A program made the position numbers and the translations under genes. A stretch of 64,000 nt of DNA from Stutzerimonas stutzeri. Lineage in GTDB: Bacteria; Pseudomonadota; Gammaproteobacteria; Pseudomonadales; Pseudomonadaceae. The stretch is from contig NZ_CP139348.1 of assembly GCF_038561965.1 (NCBI RefSeq), forward strand, positions 3,410,001 through 3,474,000, in the 5' to 3' direction. Below, one piece after another: positions 44,914 to 52,416 of this stretch (position 1 is the stretch's first letter; the number at the start of each line of letters is the position of its first letter). The notes below the pieces were generated by a model. The model had not been told where the DNA came from and ran no database searches. It saw only the letters and a list, made by a program, of their open reading frames with translations.

Positions 44914-45229
44914 GGTGGGTATCCGGTGGCAACAGCAGCGGCACAGGGTGCCGACGGCGAGCCCGTCTCGCAAGCCCGTCGCCGAGCCAGCTCCATCTGA
45001 GCGGCGAGCCGCTGGGCAGACTTCGCCCCGGGCCGTCTTGGCGACAATTCATATGAAGCCCGCTCCGCCAGGTGAAGCCGGCGTAGGCTGGATGGGCGCG
45101 CCATGGAATACGTGGTCACATTGACCCGACGTCTGCTGCAGACAGTGGACTGGCTTTGCGTTGTCCACCCTATGAGCAGAACGTCATTCACATGCGAGCC
45201 CGCCCCCACGTTGCAGCAGGCTCCCGATG
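44914..45229. other. Intergenic region with a degenerate inverted repeat
   Basis: About 316 bases between the Tag-like gene and the DAHP synthase end. I see no gene. Half-sites gcgtaggctggat (45081-45093) and ttgtccaccctat (45161-45173) are imperfect inverted copies 70 bases apart, resembling a decayed repeat of the GTGGA-type intergenic family of pseudomonads. Confidence 0.35.
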
Positions 45230-46303
45230 TCAGCCGCGCAAGCTCTGCGCGGCGTCCCGCAGCATTTGCTCAGTTGCCGTCCAGCCCAGGCAACCATCGG
45301 TGATCGACACGCCATAACGCAGCTCATCGGACAGCGGCTGGCAGCCATCGAACAGGTGACTTTCCAGCATGACGCCACGCAGGCTCATGTCGCCGGCCAG
45401 GCGCTGTTCGATGACCGATTCGAGCACCGCGGGCTGGCGCAGCGGGTTCTTGCCGCTGTTGGCGTGGCTGCAGTCGATCATGATGCGAGGCGCAATGCCC
45501 TGCTTCTCGAGCACGGCGCGAGCGGTGGCGACGCTTTCGGCATCGTAGTTGGGTGCGCCATGACCGCCACGCAACACCAGATGGGTGTCCGGATTGCCCT
45601 GTGTTTGCAGCAGAGCCGGATGACCCAGATCGTCGATACCGAAGTGCTGATGCGGGTGCTCGGCCGAACGCATCGCGTCACAGGCGATGCCCAGGCTGCC
45701 ATCGGTGCCGTTCTTGAAGCCCACCGGCAGATCCAGCCCACTGACCATCTCACGATGGATCTGCGACTCGCTGGTGCGCGCGCCGATCGCCGCCCAGCCG
45801 AGCAGATCGTCAAAGTACCCGACAGCTAACGGTTGCAGCAGCTCGGTGGCGAGCGGCAAGCCAGTCCCGAGAATATCCAGCATCAAACGCCGCGACAGAC
45901 GCAGCCCTTCAGCCATATCACCGCTGCCATCCAGCAGCGGATCGTAGAGCAGACCTTTCCAGCCAACGGTGGTGCGCGGCTTCTCCACATAGGCGCGCAT
46001 GACCAGCAGCAGCTGATCGCTGACTTCGGGTGCGAGCGCGGCCAGACACTCGGCGTACTCGAGCGCTGCGGCGGGATCGTGCAAGGAGCAGGGGCCGACG
46101 ACGACCAGCAGGCGCGGGTCGCGACCGTCGAGCACCGAGCGGATGGCGTTGCGGTCGGCTTGGATACGTGCGGCGAGCGCGTCGCTCAAGGGCAGACGCT
46201 GGCGCAATACGGCGGGGCTGGGCAGCGGTTGTGCGCTGCGGCGGGAAATGGCTTCGGCGGTGGCCGAGGTGCGACTGGCAAGAGCTGTGACGGATGCATT
46301 CAT
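45230..46303 (-). CDS. aroF: Class I DAHP synthase (3-deoxy-7-phosphoheptulonate synthase)
   Basis: 357 aa. It condenses phosphoenolpyruvate and erythrose 4-phosphate, the first step of aromatic amino acid biosynthesis. Metal and substrate motifs are LLVVVGPCSLHDPAAALEYA, EKPRTTVGWKGL, GFKNGTDGSLGIA and IMIDCSHANSGK. Which amino acid inhibits it cannot be read from sequence. AAGGAA lies 10 bases before the ATG and directly downstream of a hairpin. Two upstream leader ORFs rich in aromatic codons imply translation-sensed attenuation. The symbol aroF is used for the family; the isoenzyme is not assigned. Confidence 0.93.
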   Translation of the reverse strand: MNASVTALASRTSATAEAISRRSAQPLPSPAVLRQRLPLSDALAARIQADRNAIRSVLDGRDPRLLVVVGPCSLHDPAAALEYAECLAALAPEVSDQLLLVMRAYVEKPRTTVGWKGLLYDPLLDGSGDMAEGLRLSRRLMLDILGTGLPLATELLQPLAVGYFDDLLGWAAIGARTSESQIHREMVSGLDLPVGFKNGTDGSLGIACDAMRSAEHPHQHFGIDDLGHPALLQTQGNPDTHLVLRGGHGAPNYDAESVATARAVLEKQGIAPRIMIDCSHANSGKNPLRQPAVLESVIEQRLAGDMSLRGVMLESHLFDGCQPLSDELRYGVSITDGCLGWTATEQMLRDAAQSLRG

Positions 46304-46321
46304 GATCTGGCGGTTCCTTCA

Positions 46322-46346
46322 GCCGGCGCGGATAGTCCGCGTCGGC
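46322..46346 (-). promoter_or_regulatory. Hairpin between leader 2 and the DAHP synthase ribosome-binding site
   Basis: An 11-base inverted repeat with one mismatch and a 3-base loop. Its 5' base is one nucleotide after the leader-2 stop and its 3' base is 2 nucleotides before the gene's AAGGAA. There is no U tract, so it is more likely to affect translation initiation or mRNA processing than to terminate transcription. Confidence 0.45.
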
Positions 46347-46347
46347 G

Positions 46348-46443
46348 CTAGTCGGGTGTTCGTTCGCGTGATGTCTGTTTGGCGTCGAATCGGCTAAATC
46401 GCCAGTCGTAGCGGTAATAACGGTCGGTGCGGTAAATGCTCAT
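46348..46443 (-). CDS. Leader peptide 2 of the DAHP synthase gene (Tyr/Trp/Phe-rich)
   Basis: 31 codons: MSIYRTDRYYRYDWRFSRFD then AKQTSRERTPD. Tyr occurs at codons 4, 9, 10 and 12, Trp at 14 and Phe at 16 and 19. GAGGG lies 7 bases before the ATG. It starts downstream of the attenuator terminator and ends just before the gene's own hairpin and ribosome-binding site. The aromatic density and position support a regulatory leader; expression is not proven. Confidence 0.6.
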   Translation of the reverse strand: MSIYRTDRYYRYDWRFSRFDAKQTSRERTPD

Positions 46444-46478
46444 GCTGTATCCCTCTTTGCGTTGGCCGTTTCCGGCCT

Positions 46479-46515
46479 AAAAAACAAAACCCCCGGTCGG
46501 GTGGCCGACCGGGGG
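46479..46515 (-). terminator. Attenuator terminator upstream of the DAHP synthase gene
   Basis: Perfect 11-bp stem (46515-46505 with 46500-46490) with a 4-base loop, followed on the minus strand by TTTTGTTTTTT. It lies 50 bases after leader peptide 1 and upstream of leader 2 and the structural gene, the classic position of an attenuator. A further ggccgg/ccggcc-type hairpin lies at about 46464-46477. Confidence 0.85.
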
Positions 46516-46565
46516 TTCGAAAACTGCTCTGGTGGCGACCCTGCTTGCTAGGGCGCCTGTGGGTA

Positions 46566-46694
46566 TCAGGCGCGCCTGTGGCTAAACCAATACCCAAAGT
46601 AATAGCCAGCAGCCGCAACCTGCTGCCCACAACCGACCGCGGCGCGAATGGCACCGGCATCAGAAACGTTCAGGGCTACGGGATTGAGGGTCAT
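46566..46694 (-). CDS. Leader peptide 1 of the DAHP synthase gene (YYFGYWF)
   Basis: 42 codons, N-terminus MTLNPVALNVSDAG, with codons 31-37 reading Y-Y-F-G-Y-W-F, six aromatic residues out of seven. A strong TGGAG lies 6 bases before the ATG. GGGTAT within the aromatic block (46595-46590) pairs with ATACCC at the stop (46566-46561), so a stalled ribosome would disrupt this hairpin. The attenuator terminator follows. This fits ribosome-stalling control by Tyr, Phe and Trp charging. Confidence 0.82.
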   Translation of the reverse strand: MTLNPVALNVSDAGAIRAAVGCGQQVAAAGYYFGYWFSHRRA

Positions 46695-46792
46695 GCTGAT
46701 CTCCAGAAGATGTCCGAACCATACTCCGCCGAGACGGACGCTTTCAACCGGCAAGGCGAAGAATGTGTGCGCTCGGCCAAAACGCGCCAGCG

Positions 46793-47617
46793 CTAGAGGC
46801 TCATTACGTCGACGAAGCGCGGCGTAGCCTCGTTGTCGATGCGCAGGCTCTTGAAGTCGAACAGGTTGCGGTCGGCCAGTTGCGACGGCACCACGTTCTG
46901 CAGCGCGCGGAACATGATCTCGGTGCGACCCGGCGACTTGCGCTCCCAGTCCTGCAGCATCTCCTTGACCACCTGGCGCTGCAGGTTCTCCTGCGAGCCA
47001 CAGAGGTTGCACGGGATGATCGGAAACTCCTTCATCTTCGAGTACGCCTCGATGTCCGCCTCGTTGCAATAGGCCAGCGGGCGAATCACCACGTTGCGTC
47101 CATCATCGGAAAGCAGCTTGGGCGGCATGGCCTTCAGCGTGCCGCCGTAGAACATGTTGAGGAAGAAGGTTTCCAGGATGTCGTCACGGTGGTGACCGAG
47201 CGCCATCTTGGTCGCACCGATTTCATCGGCGAAGGTATAGAGCGTGCCGCGGCGCAGGCGCGAGCAAAGCGAGCAGGTGGTCTTGCCTTCCGGGATCTTC
47301 TCCTTCACTACCGAGTAGGTGTCTTTTTCGATGATGTGATACTGGACACCGATGGACTTCAGGTACTCGGGAAGAACGTGTTCGGGAAAGCCGGGCTGCT
47401 TCTGGTCCATGTTCACGGCAACGATCTCGAACTTGATCGGCGCGACCTTCTGCAGATAGAGCAGCACGTCGAGCATGGTATAGCTGTCCTTACCGCCAGA
47501 CAGGCAGACCATGACCTTGTCGCCGCCCTCGATCATGTTGAAGTCGGTAACGGCTTCGCCGGCCAGGCGGCGCAGGCGCTTCTGCAGTTTGTTCTGGTTG
47601 ACCGAGAGGTTGCCCAT
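46793..47617 (-). CDS. ttcA: tRNA 2-thiocytidine-32 biosynthesis protein TtcA
   Basis: 274 aa iron-sulfur-dependent enzyme that thiolates cytidine 32 of some tRNAs. It has the PP-loop VMVCLSGGKDSYTMLDVLL and paired CxxC motifs (KTTCSLCSRLRRG and IIPCNLCGSQENLQ) that hold the cluster. It lies just upstream of the leader region of the DAHP synthase gene on the same strand, 98 bases apart. Confidence 0.95.
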   Translation of the reverse strand: MGNLSVNQNKLQKRLRRLAGEAVTDFNMIEGGDKVMVCLSGGKDSYTMLDVLLYLQKVAPIKFEIVAVNMDQKQPGFPEHVLPEYLKSIGVQYHIIEKDTYSVVKEKIPEGKTTCSLCSRLRRGTLYTFADEIGATKMALGHHRDDILETFFLNMFYGGTLKAMPPKLLSDDGRNVVIRPLAYCNEADIEAYSKMKEFPIIPCNLCGSQENLQRQVVKEMLQDWERKSPGRTEIMFRALQNVVPSQLADRNLFDFKSLRIDNEATPRFVDVMSL

Positions 47618-47751
47618 GTCAGGTGTCCGGGTGAGATGCGAAAGGCGCGCATTTTACGCGCAAAACCGTGCCTGGCCCCAGCCCGTTTGCCGTTTGCCCG
47701 ATGTGAACCAGCCCCATTCGAGCATCTCTGATGCTGTGCTAGGCTCGCCCG

Positions 47752-48342
47752 ATGGACGAACTCTCCCCCGCACTGGATCTGCCAGACCACCTGCTCATAC
47801 TGCTGCAAGACCAACCCGAAGGCTGCAGCGAATACGAGCTGATCCAGCAGCTCAAGCGCCGACACAGCACACACATACCCAACCTGTCGCTGACCGACAA
47901 ACTGGTGCTGTTTCGCACGCACTTCCTCGTTTTCAACGGGCTCTATCTGCTGCGCGACCGGCTCTGGGCCAATGCCAGCGGCCATCTGCAGATCAGCGCG
48001 CTGCATGTTCAATTGCTTCCTTATACGAACGTCGACGCCGGCCTCTCCGAGCAGGACGTGTTGCGTGAGTACTATCTGGATCTCTCCAACCTCAAGGACA
48101 CCGGCGAAGACGAGGTCGAACGCCTGCTGGCCAGCTTCTGGACACGCATGCAGGGCACTGACGAGAAACGTGCAGCGCTCGAACTGTTCGAACTGAGCTC
48201 AGTTCAACCGCTTACGCTCGAAGTCATAAAACGGCGCTATCGTCAGCTGGTGGGCCTGCATCATCCTGATCGAGGCGGCAGCACGCAGCGCCTGCAATCG
48301 ATCAATCTGGCCATGGAAATACTCCAGCGCTATTACCGATGA
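47752..48342 (+). CDS. DnaJ-related protein with C-terminal J domain
   Basis: 196 aa. The N-terminal region (about residues 1-120) matches the DNAJ-related family of pseudomonads (LLILLQDQPEGCSEYELIQQ, LFRTHFLVFNGLYLLRDRLW). A short C-terminal J domain has VIKRRYRQLVGLHHPDRGGS, with HPD that stimulates Hsp70 ATPase. It is expected to act as a DnaK co-chaperone or helper; the client is unknown. No close partner gene is adjacent. Confidence 0.8.
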   Translation: MDELSPALDLPDHLLILLQDQPEGCSEYELIQQLKRRHSTHIPNLSLTDKLVLFRTHFLVFNGLYLLRDRLWANASGHLQISALHVQLLPYTNVDAGLSEQDVLREYYLDLSNLKDTGEDEVERLLASFWTRMQGTDEKRAALELFELSSVQPLTLEVIKRRYRQLVGLHHPDRGGSTQRLQSINLAMEILQRYYR

Positions 48343-48481
48343 CGCGATAGCTTCGAAACGCTCTAACCCCGCTGATGCATCCGCGGCACCGATTCCTATA
48401 CTGCGACATAAGGTCGCACGCGCCGTCCTCGATGACGACCGCCAGGCGAAGCGACCCTCCATAAACAGAGGAGACGCTGGC

Positions 48482-49081
48482 ATGATCAATCACGTTTGGG
48501 GTTTATTCACTCACCCTGGCCAGGAGTGGACCGAAATCCGTGGCGAGGAAGAAACCGTCAGCCACATGTACCTGACGCATGTGTTGCTGCTCGCTGCGAT
48601 TCCGGCGGTATCGGCCTATATCGGAGCCACCCAGGTCGGCTGGAGCATCGGCGGTGGAGAGCCGGTCAAGCTGACTCAGGCCAGCTGCATGCAACTGGCG
48701 ATACTTTCGTACTTTGCCATGCTGGCTGGCGTCGCCGTGATGGGCGGCTTCATCCACTGGATGGCACGCACCTATGATGCAAACCCAACAATCACCCAGT
48801 GCATCGTCTTTGCCGCTTACACCGCGACCCCACTGTTCATCGGCGGGCTTGCCGGTCTCTATCCACACATGTGGCTCGGCATGCTGGTCGGTACGGCAGC
48901 CGTCTGCTACACGGCCTACTTGCTCTATGTGGGGCTGCCGAAGTTCATGAACATCCCCGAGGACGAAGGCTTCATGTTCTCCAGTTCGGTGCTTGCCGTC
49001 GGGCTGGTGGTGCTGGTGGCGATCATTGCGCTATCGGTGATCAGCTGGGGCATGGGCATCGGCCCGGTATACGTGCGCTGA
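48482..49081 (+). CDS. Yip1-family membrane protein (1)
   Basis: 199 aa with about five transmembrane helices after a cytosolic N-terminus (VWGLFTHPGQEWTEIRGEEE). It contains LLYVGLPKFMNIPEDEGF, shared with the next gene. Yip1-domain proteins are integral membrane proteins of unknown bacterial role. It is followed by a terminator, so it is probably transcribed separately from its paralogue. Confidence 0.8.
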   Translation: MINHVWGLFTHPGQEWTEIRGEEETVSHMYLTHVLLLAAIPAVSAYIGATQVGWSIGGGEPVKLTQASCMQLAILSYFAMLAGVAVMGGFIHWMARTYDANPTITQCIVFAAYTATPLFIGGLAGLYPHMWLGMLVGTAAVCYTAYLLYVGLPKFMNIPEDEGFMFSSSVLAVGLVVLVAIIALSVISWGMGIGPVYVR

Positions 49082-49101
49082 CCACTGCCGATCCTCTGCC
49101 A

Positions 49102-49123
49102 GGCCGCCTTCGGGCGGCCTTTT
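49102..49123 (+). terminator. Rho-independent terminator after the first Yip1 gene
   Basis: A 7-bp GC stem (ggccgcc/ggcggcc) with a UUCG loop and a T4 tract, 20 bases past the stop. Confidence 0.85.
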
Positions 49124-49271
49124 CATTCACTAAATAGGGGCGCGCGCATCGGCCCGTGACGAAACGCCCGAGCTAACAAGGGAAACCCTCACCGCATCTG
49201 CCGTTCTAAAGCCATAACGCCGCTGCTGACCTCGCGTCTCGAGCGGCCCTCAAGGCAGACGGAGGCTCGGT

Positions 49272-49973
49272 ATGATCCCGCACTTAGTAACTTTGCTCAC
49301 CCGCCCAGATCAGGCGTGGGCCGACATTCGCCGCGACGAAGAAAAGAACAGCTCCAACTACCTTGTCCACTTGCTGCTCTGGGCTCTGATACCCGCGATC
49401 TGCATGTTCATCGGTACGCGCTACGTGGGCTGGAGCCTGGTTGAAGCCGAGCGAATCTGGCTCGACACCCGTAGCGCTTTCCAGTTGAGCGCGCTGATCT
49501 ACATCACCATCATCGTCGGCACTTTCATCATGGGCTTCTTCCTGCGCTGGATGTCGCGGACCTTCGATGCCCGCCCGACGTTTAACCAGTGCGTGGGCTT
49601 CATCGCCTATGTCATCACGCCGTTTTTCCTGGCCGGGCTTGGTGCGCTTTACCCGACGCGCTGGATCGCCATCCTGGTGCTGGTAGCCGCCGGAGCCTAT
49701 TCGACCTACCTGCTCTTTGTCGGCCTGCCGAAGTTCATGCGCATCGACAACCGCAACACCTTCCTCTACGGCGCCAGCACCTGGGGGGTCGGCTTGTTGG
49801 TACTGGTCAACCTGAAAGTGCCGATGATCCTGTTCTGGATGCTCGCGCTGGACCCGACCTACGAACGCGACATTCCGCAGAATCAGAGCTATGGCTTCGA
49901 GGAAAATCGCCCGCAAGAGGAGCCGGGCGGCGTGGATAACGAACGTCGCTTCAATGAACGCCCCAACGAGTGA
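49272..49973 (+). CDS. Yip1-family membrane protein (2)
   Basis: 233 aa paralogue of the preceding gene: LLTRPDQAWADIRRDEEKN, LLFVGLPKFMRIDNRNTF. About five transmembrane helices and an acidic C-terminal extension (QEEPGGVDNERRFNERPNE) absent from the first copy. Function unknown. GGAGG lies about 9 bases before the ATG. Confidence 0.8.
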   Translation: MIPHLVTLLTRPDQAWADIRRDEEKNSSNYLVHLLLWALIPAICMFIGTRYVGWSLVEAERIWLDTRSAFQLSALIYITIIVGTFIMGFFLRWMSRTFDARPTFNQCVGFIAYVITPFFLAGLGALYPTRWIAILVLVAAGAYSTYLLFVGLPKFMRIDNRNTFLYGASTWGVGLLVLVNLKVPMILFWMLALDPTYERDIPQNQSYGFEENRPQEEPGGVDNERRFNERPNE

Positions 49974-50036
49974 CGAACCGATACTGTTCGGCCTGGCGCG
50001 GTTTGGCATAATGCGGCGCTCTCAGGAGTTGCCCAA

Positions 50037-50531
50037 ATGCCCGAGCATCTCAATGCCCGCGTCGAAGCCTGCTATGTGCTGGCCGAGCAGTTTTTCGCCC
50101 GACGCTTCCTGCGTCCCGAGGTGAGCTTCAAGCTGCGCGGCCAGAAGGCCGGTGTGGCTCACCTTCAGCGAAATCTGCTGCGCTTCAACGAACAGTTGTA
50201 TCGGGAGAACACCGAGCACTTCCTGCGCCAGACCGTCGCCCATGAGGTGGCGCATCTGGTTGCGCATCAGATGTTCGGTTCGGGCATCCAGCCGCACGGG
50301 GAAGAATGGCAGCTGATCATGCGGGGCGTGTACGAGCTGCCGCCGGACCGCTGCCATACCTATGCCATTCGTCGCCGAGCCGGCACCCGCTATGTCTATC
50401 GCTGCAGCTGCGTGGACCAGGATTTTGACTTCACTGCCCAACGCCACGCACTCGTGGCAAAGGGCCGACGCTATTACTGCCGCCGTTGCAAGACGACCCT
50501 ATCGTTCACCGGCGAACAGCGCCGCGAATAA
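50037..50531 (+). CDS. sprT: SprT-family metalloprotease
   Basis: 164 aa SprT-like zinc metallopeptidase-domain protein with VAHEVAHLVAHQMF (HExxH) near residue 75. A C-terminal zinc ribbon has YRCSCVDQDFDF and YYCRRCKTTLSF (CxC...CxxC). SprT proteins are similar to the SprTN/Spartan protease domain; the E. coli role is obscure. Start ATG 50037. Confidence 0.9.
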   Translation: MPEHLNARVEACYVLAEQFFARRFLRPEVSFKLRGQKAGVAHLQRNLLRFNEQLYRENTEHFLRQTVAHEVAHLVAHQMFGSGIQPHGEEWQLIMRGVYELPPDRCHTYAIRRRAGTRYVYRCSCVDQDFDFTAQRHALVAKGRRYYCRRCKTTLSFTGEQRRE

Positions 50532-50546
50532 TCTGGCCAAGCCGCG

Positions 50547-51723
50547 CTAAAGCGCCCTCGCCCGCCAGCCGGCAATGACGAACAACCCCGCCAACAACGC
50601 CATCAGCGGCAACCAGCCGGCGTGATCCCAGACGTATCCTGCGCCATAGCCAACCACGCTCGAGCCCAGGTAGTACGCACACAGGTACAGCGCCGATGCT
50701 TGCGCCCGCGCGCCCTTGGCGTGGCTACCAACCTGCCCGCTAGCCACCGAATGCGCGGCGAAAAAACCGAGAGTGAACAGCGCGAGCCCAAGCATGATAG
50801 CCGCCAGCCAGGGGGTCGCACACAGGCCCACACCGAGCAGCACCAGCGCCACACCACCGCACAACACCCGTCGCGCACCGAAGCGCGGCACCAGACGCCC
50901 AGCCCATCCCGCACTGAAGATGCCGCCCAGGTAGACCACAAAAAGCAGACCAATAAACGTGGAGGACAGGCCGAACGGCTCGCCAGCCAGACGAAAGCCG
51001 ATGTAGTTGAACAGTGCAACGAAACCGCCCATCAAAAGGAAGCCCTGCGCGAACAGGCTGCGCAATGTCGGGTTGCGCAGATGCAGGCGGAAGTTCGCCA
51101 GAAGAATACGCAGCGAAAGCGGCTGTGCCTTGAAATGCCGGGACGCCGGCAACAACCAGACGAACAACGCCAGCGCCAGCAGGCCCAGCGAAGCGATGCC
51201 ACCAAGGGCCAGCTGCCAGCCCCCCAGGTCATTCAGCAATCCGGAAAGCAGGCGCCCGAGCATTCCACCCAGTGCCGTGCCACCGATGTAGAGCCCCATC
51301 GCAGCAGGCAGAGATTCGGGTTCGAACTCTTCGCCGACATAAGCCATCCAGTGCCGGCAGACCACTGAGCGCCAGGCCCAGCAATGCACGCAATACCAGC
51401 AACAGTTGCCAGGACTCGACCAGCACACTGGCCAGCCCGAGCAGGCTGGCCAAGCCGAGCGCAGCGGCCATCACCGGCTTACGGCCCCAGCTTTCGGCAA
51501 GCGCACCCGAGATAAGCAGGCAGAGCGCGAGCGACAAGGTCGTCAACGACAGCGCCAGGCTGCTGCTGGCCGCAGACACGGCAAAATGCTTCGCCAGCAT
51601 GGGTAGCAACGGCTGGATGCAATACAGCAGGGCGAACGTTGCGAAGCCGGCACAGAACAGTGCCAGCGTTGCCCGCCGATAGGCGGCAGTGCCACGCTTG
51701 AGGTGAGCGCTGTCGACGATCAT
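50547..51723 (-). pseudogene. MFS transporter (YnfM-type), frameshifted
   Basis: A 12-helix major facilitator of about 392 aa if intact. The N-terminal half runs from ATG 51723 (AAGAGG upstream) through LYCIQPLLPMLAKHFAVS and SGALAESWGRKPVMAAALG to LLGLALSGLPAL near 51355. The C-terminal half continues in another frame from MAYVGEEFEPESLPAAMGLY to the stop at 50547. The switch falls at about 51345-51355, where LPA-L-AMAY is expected and two bases appear missing. Both halves look well conserved, so this is either a recent loss-of-function or a sequencing error. Substrate unknown. Confidence 0.85.
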
Positions 51724-51867
51724 CACGAACCTCTTCCCGAGCTCCATGGCCCGGCAAAAAAGCCGCGCAAACTAGCACAGTCAGGTGAATGGCGCATGCC
51801 AGAGCGTCCGAAGCGAGCCGTCGATCGCTTATAAGGGGCAAATCGAAGCCTGAGGTCGAAACGAGCA

Positions 51868-51895
51868 TTGCCCCATGTCAGTCTCTGACTAGAAT
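51868..51895 (+). promoter_or_regulatory. Possible sigma-70 promoter of the nap operon
   Basis: TTGCCC (51868-51873), a 16-base spacer and TAGAAT (51890-51895) lie 27 bases before napE. No Anr/FNR half-site pair was recognised by eye. Confidence 0.4.
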
Positions 51896-51921
51896 CCTTG
51901 TATGCCAGTCGGAGTAGAACA

Positions 51922-52101
51922 ATGACAGTAACGCCGAAGGACACCAGCGCCACCCCCACCTCGATCAAACGGGACGAAACTCGCCTCTTCGTCTTTCTGA
52001 TCGTTTTCCTGTTTCCCATCCTCAGTGTGCTACTGGTCAGCGGCTACGGCTTCACCGTGTGGATCGTGCAGATGATCTTCGGACCGCCAGGTCCGGCTTA
52101 A
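51922..52101 (+). CDS. napE: Periplasmic nitrate reductase small membrane protein NapE
   Basis: 59 aa with one transmembrane helix (LFVFLIVFLFPILSVLLVSG) and a C-terminal GYGFTVWIVQMIFGPPG. NapE is a small integral membrane component of some nap operons; its role is unclear. CGGAG precedes the ATG. First gene of napEDABC. Confidence 0.9.
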   Translation: MTVTPKDTSATPTSIKRDETRLFVFLIVFLFPILSVLLVSGYGFTVWIVQMIFGPPGPA

Positions 52102-52161
52102 GTCGCACGCTGCCAATACAATCGGGCTTTGCCCTGCTGCCAACGGAAACGGAATTACGTG

Positions 52162-52416
52162 ATGGGAACCCCCCTGCATATCGCCAGCCTGCTGGTGCAC
52201 TGCCGCCCCGAGTGGCTGGCCGCGGTCAAGACCAACCTGCAACTGCTACCCGGACTCGAGCTGCACCAGGAAAACACCAACGGCAAATTGGTGGTGGTTC
52301 TGGAAGCCGAGCACGAGTCACGCATCCTTGCCGCGATCGACCACATCCAGCAATTGCCTGGCGTGCTCAATGCCGCACTGATCTATCACGAAGAACTCCT
52401 CGAAGGAGACGCCTGA
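52162..52416 (+). CDS. napD: NapA chaperone NapD
   Basis: 84 aa chaperone that binds the twin-arginine signal of NapA and keeps it from early export. The family pattern is HIASLLVHCRPEWL at the start and GKLVVVLEAEHESRILAAID in the middle, ferredoxin-like fold. The start ATG 52162 follows a GTG one codon upstream. It overlaps napA (TGATG). Confidence 0.92.
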   Translation: MGTPLHIASLLVHCRPEWLAAVKTNLQLLPGLELHQENTNGKLVVVLEAEHESRILAAIDHIQQLPGVLNAALIYHEELLEGDA

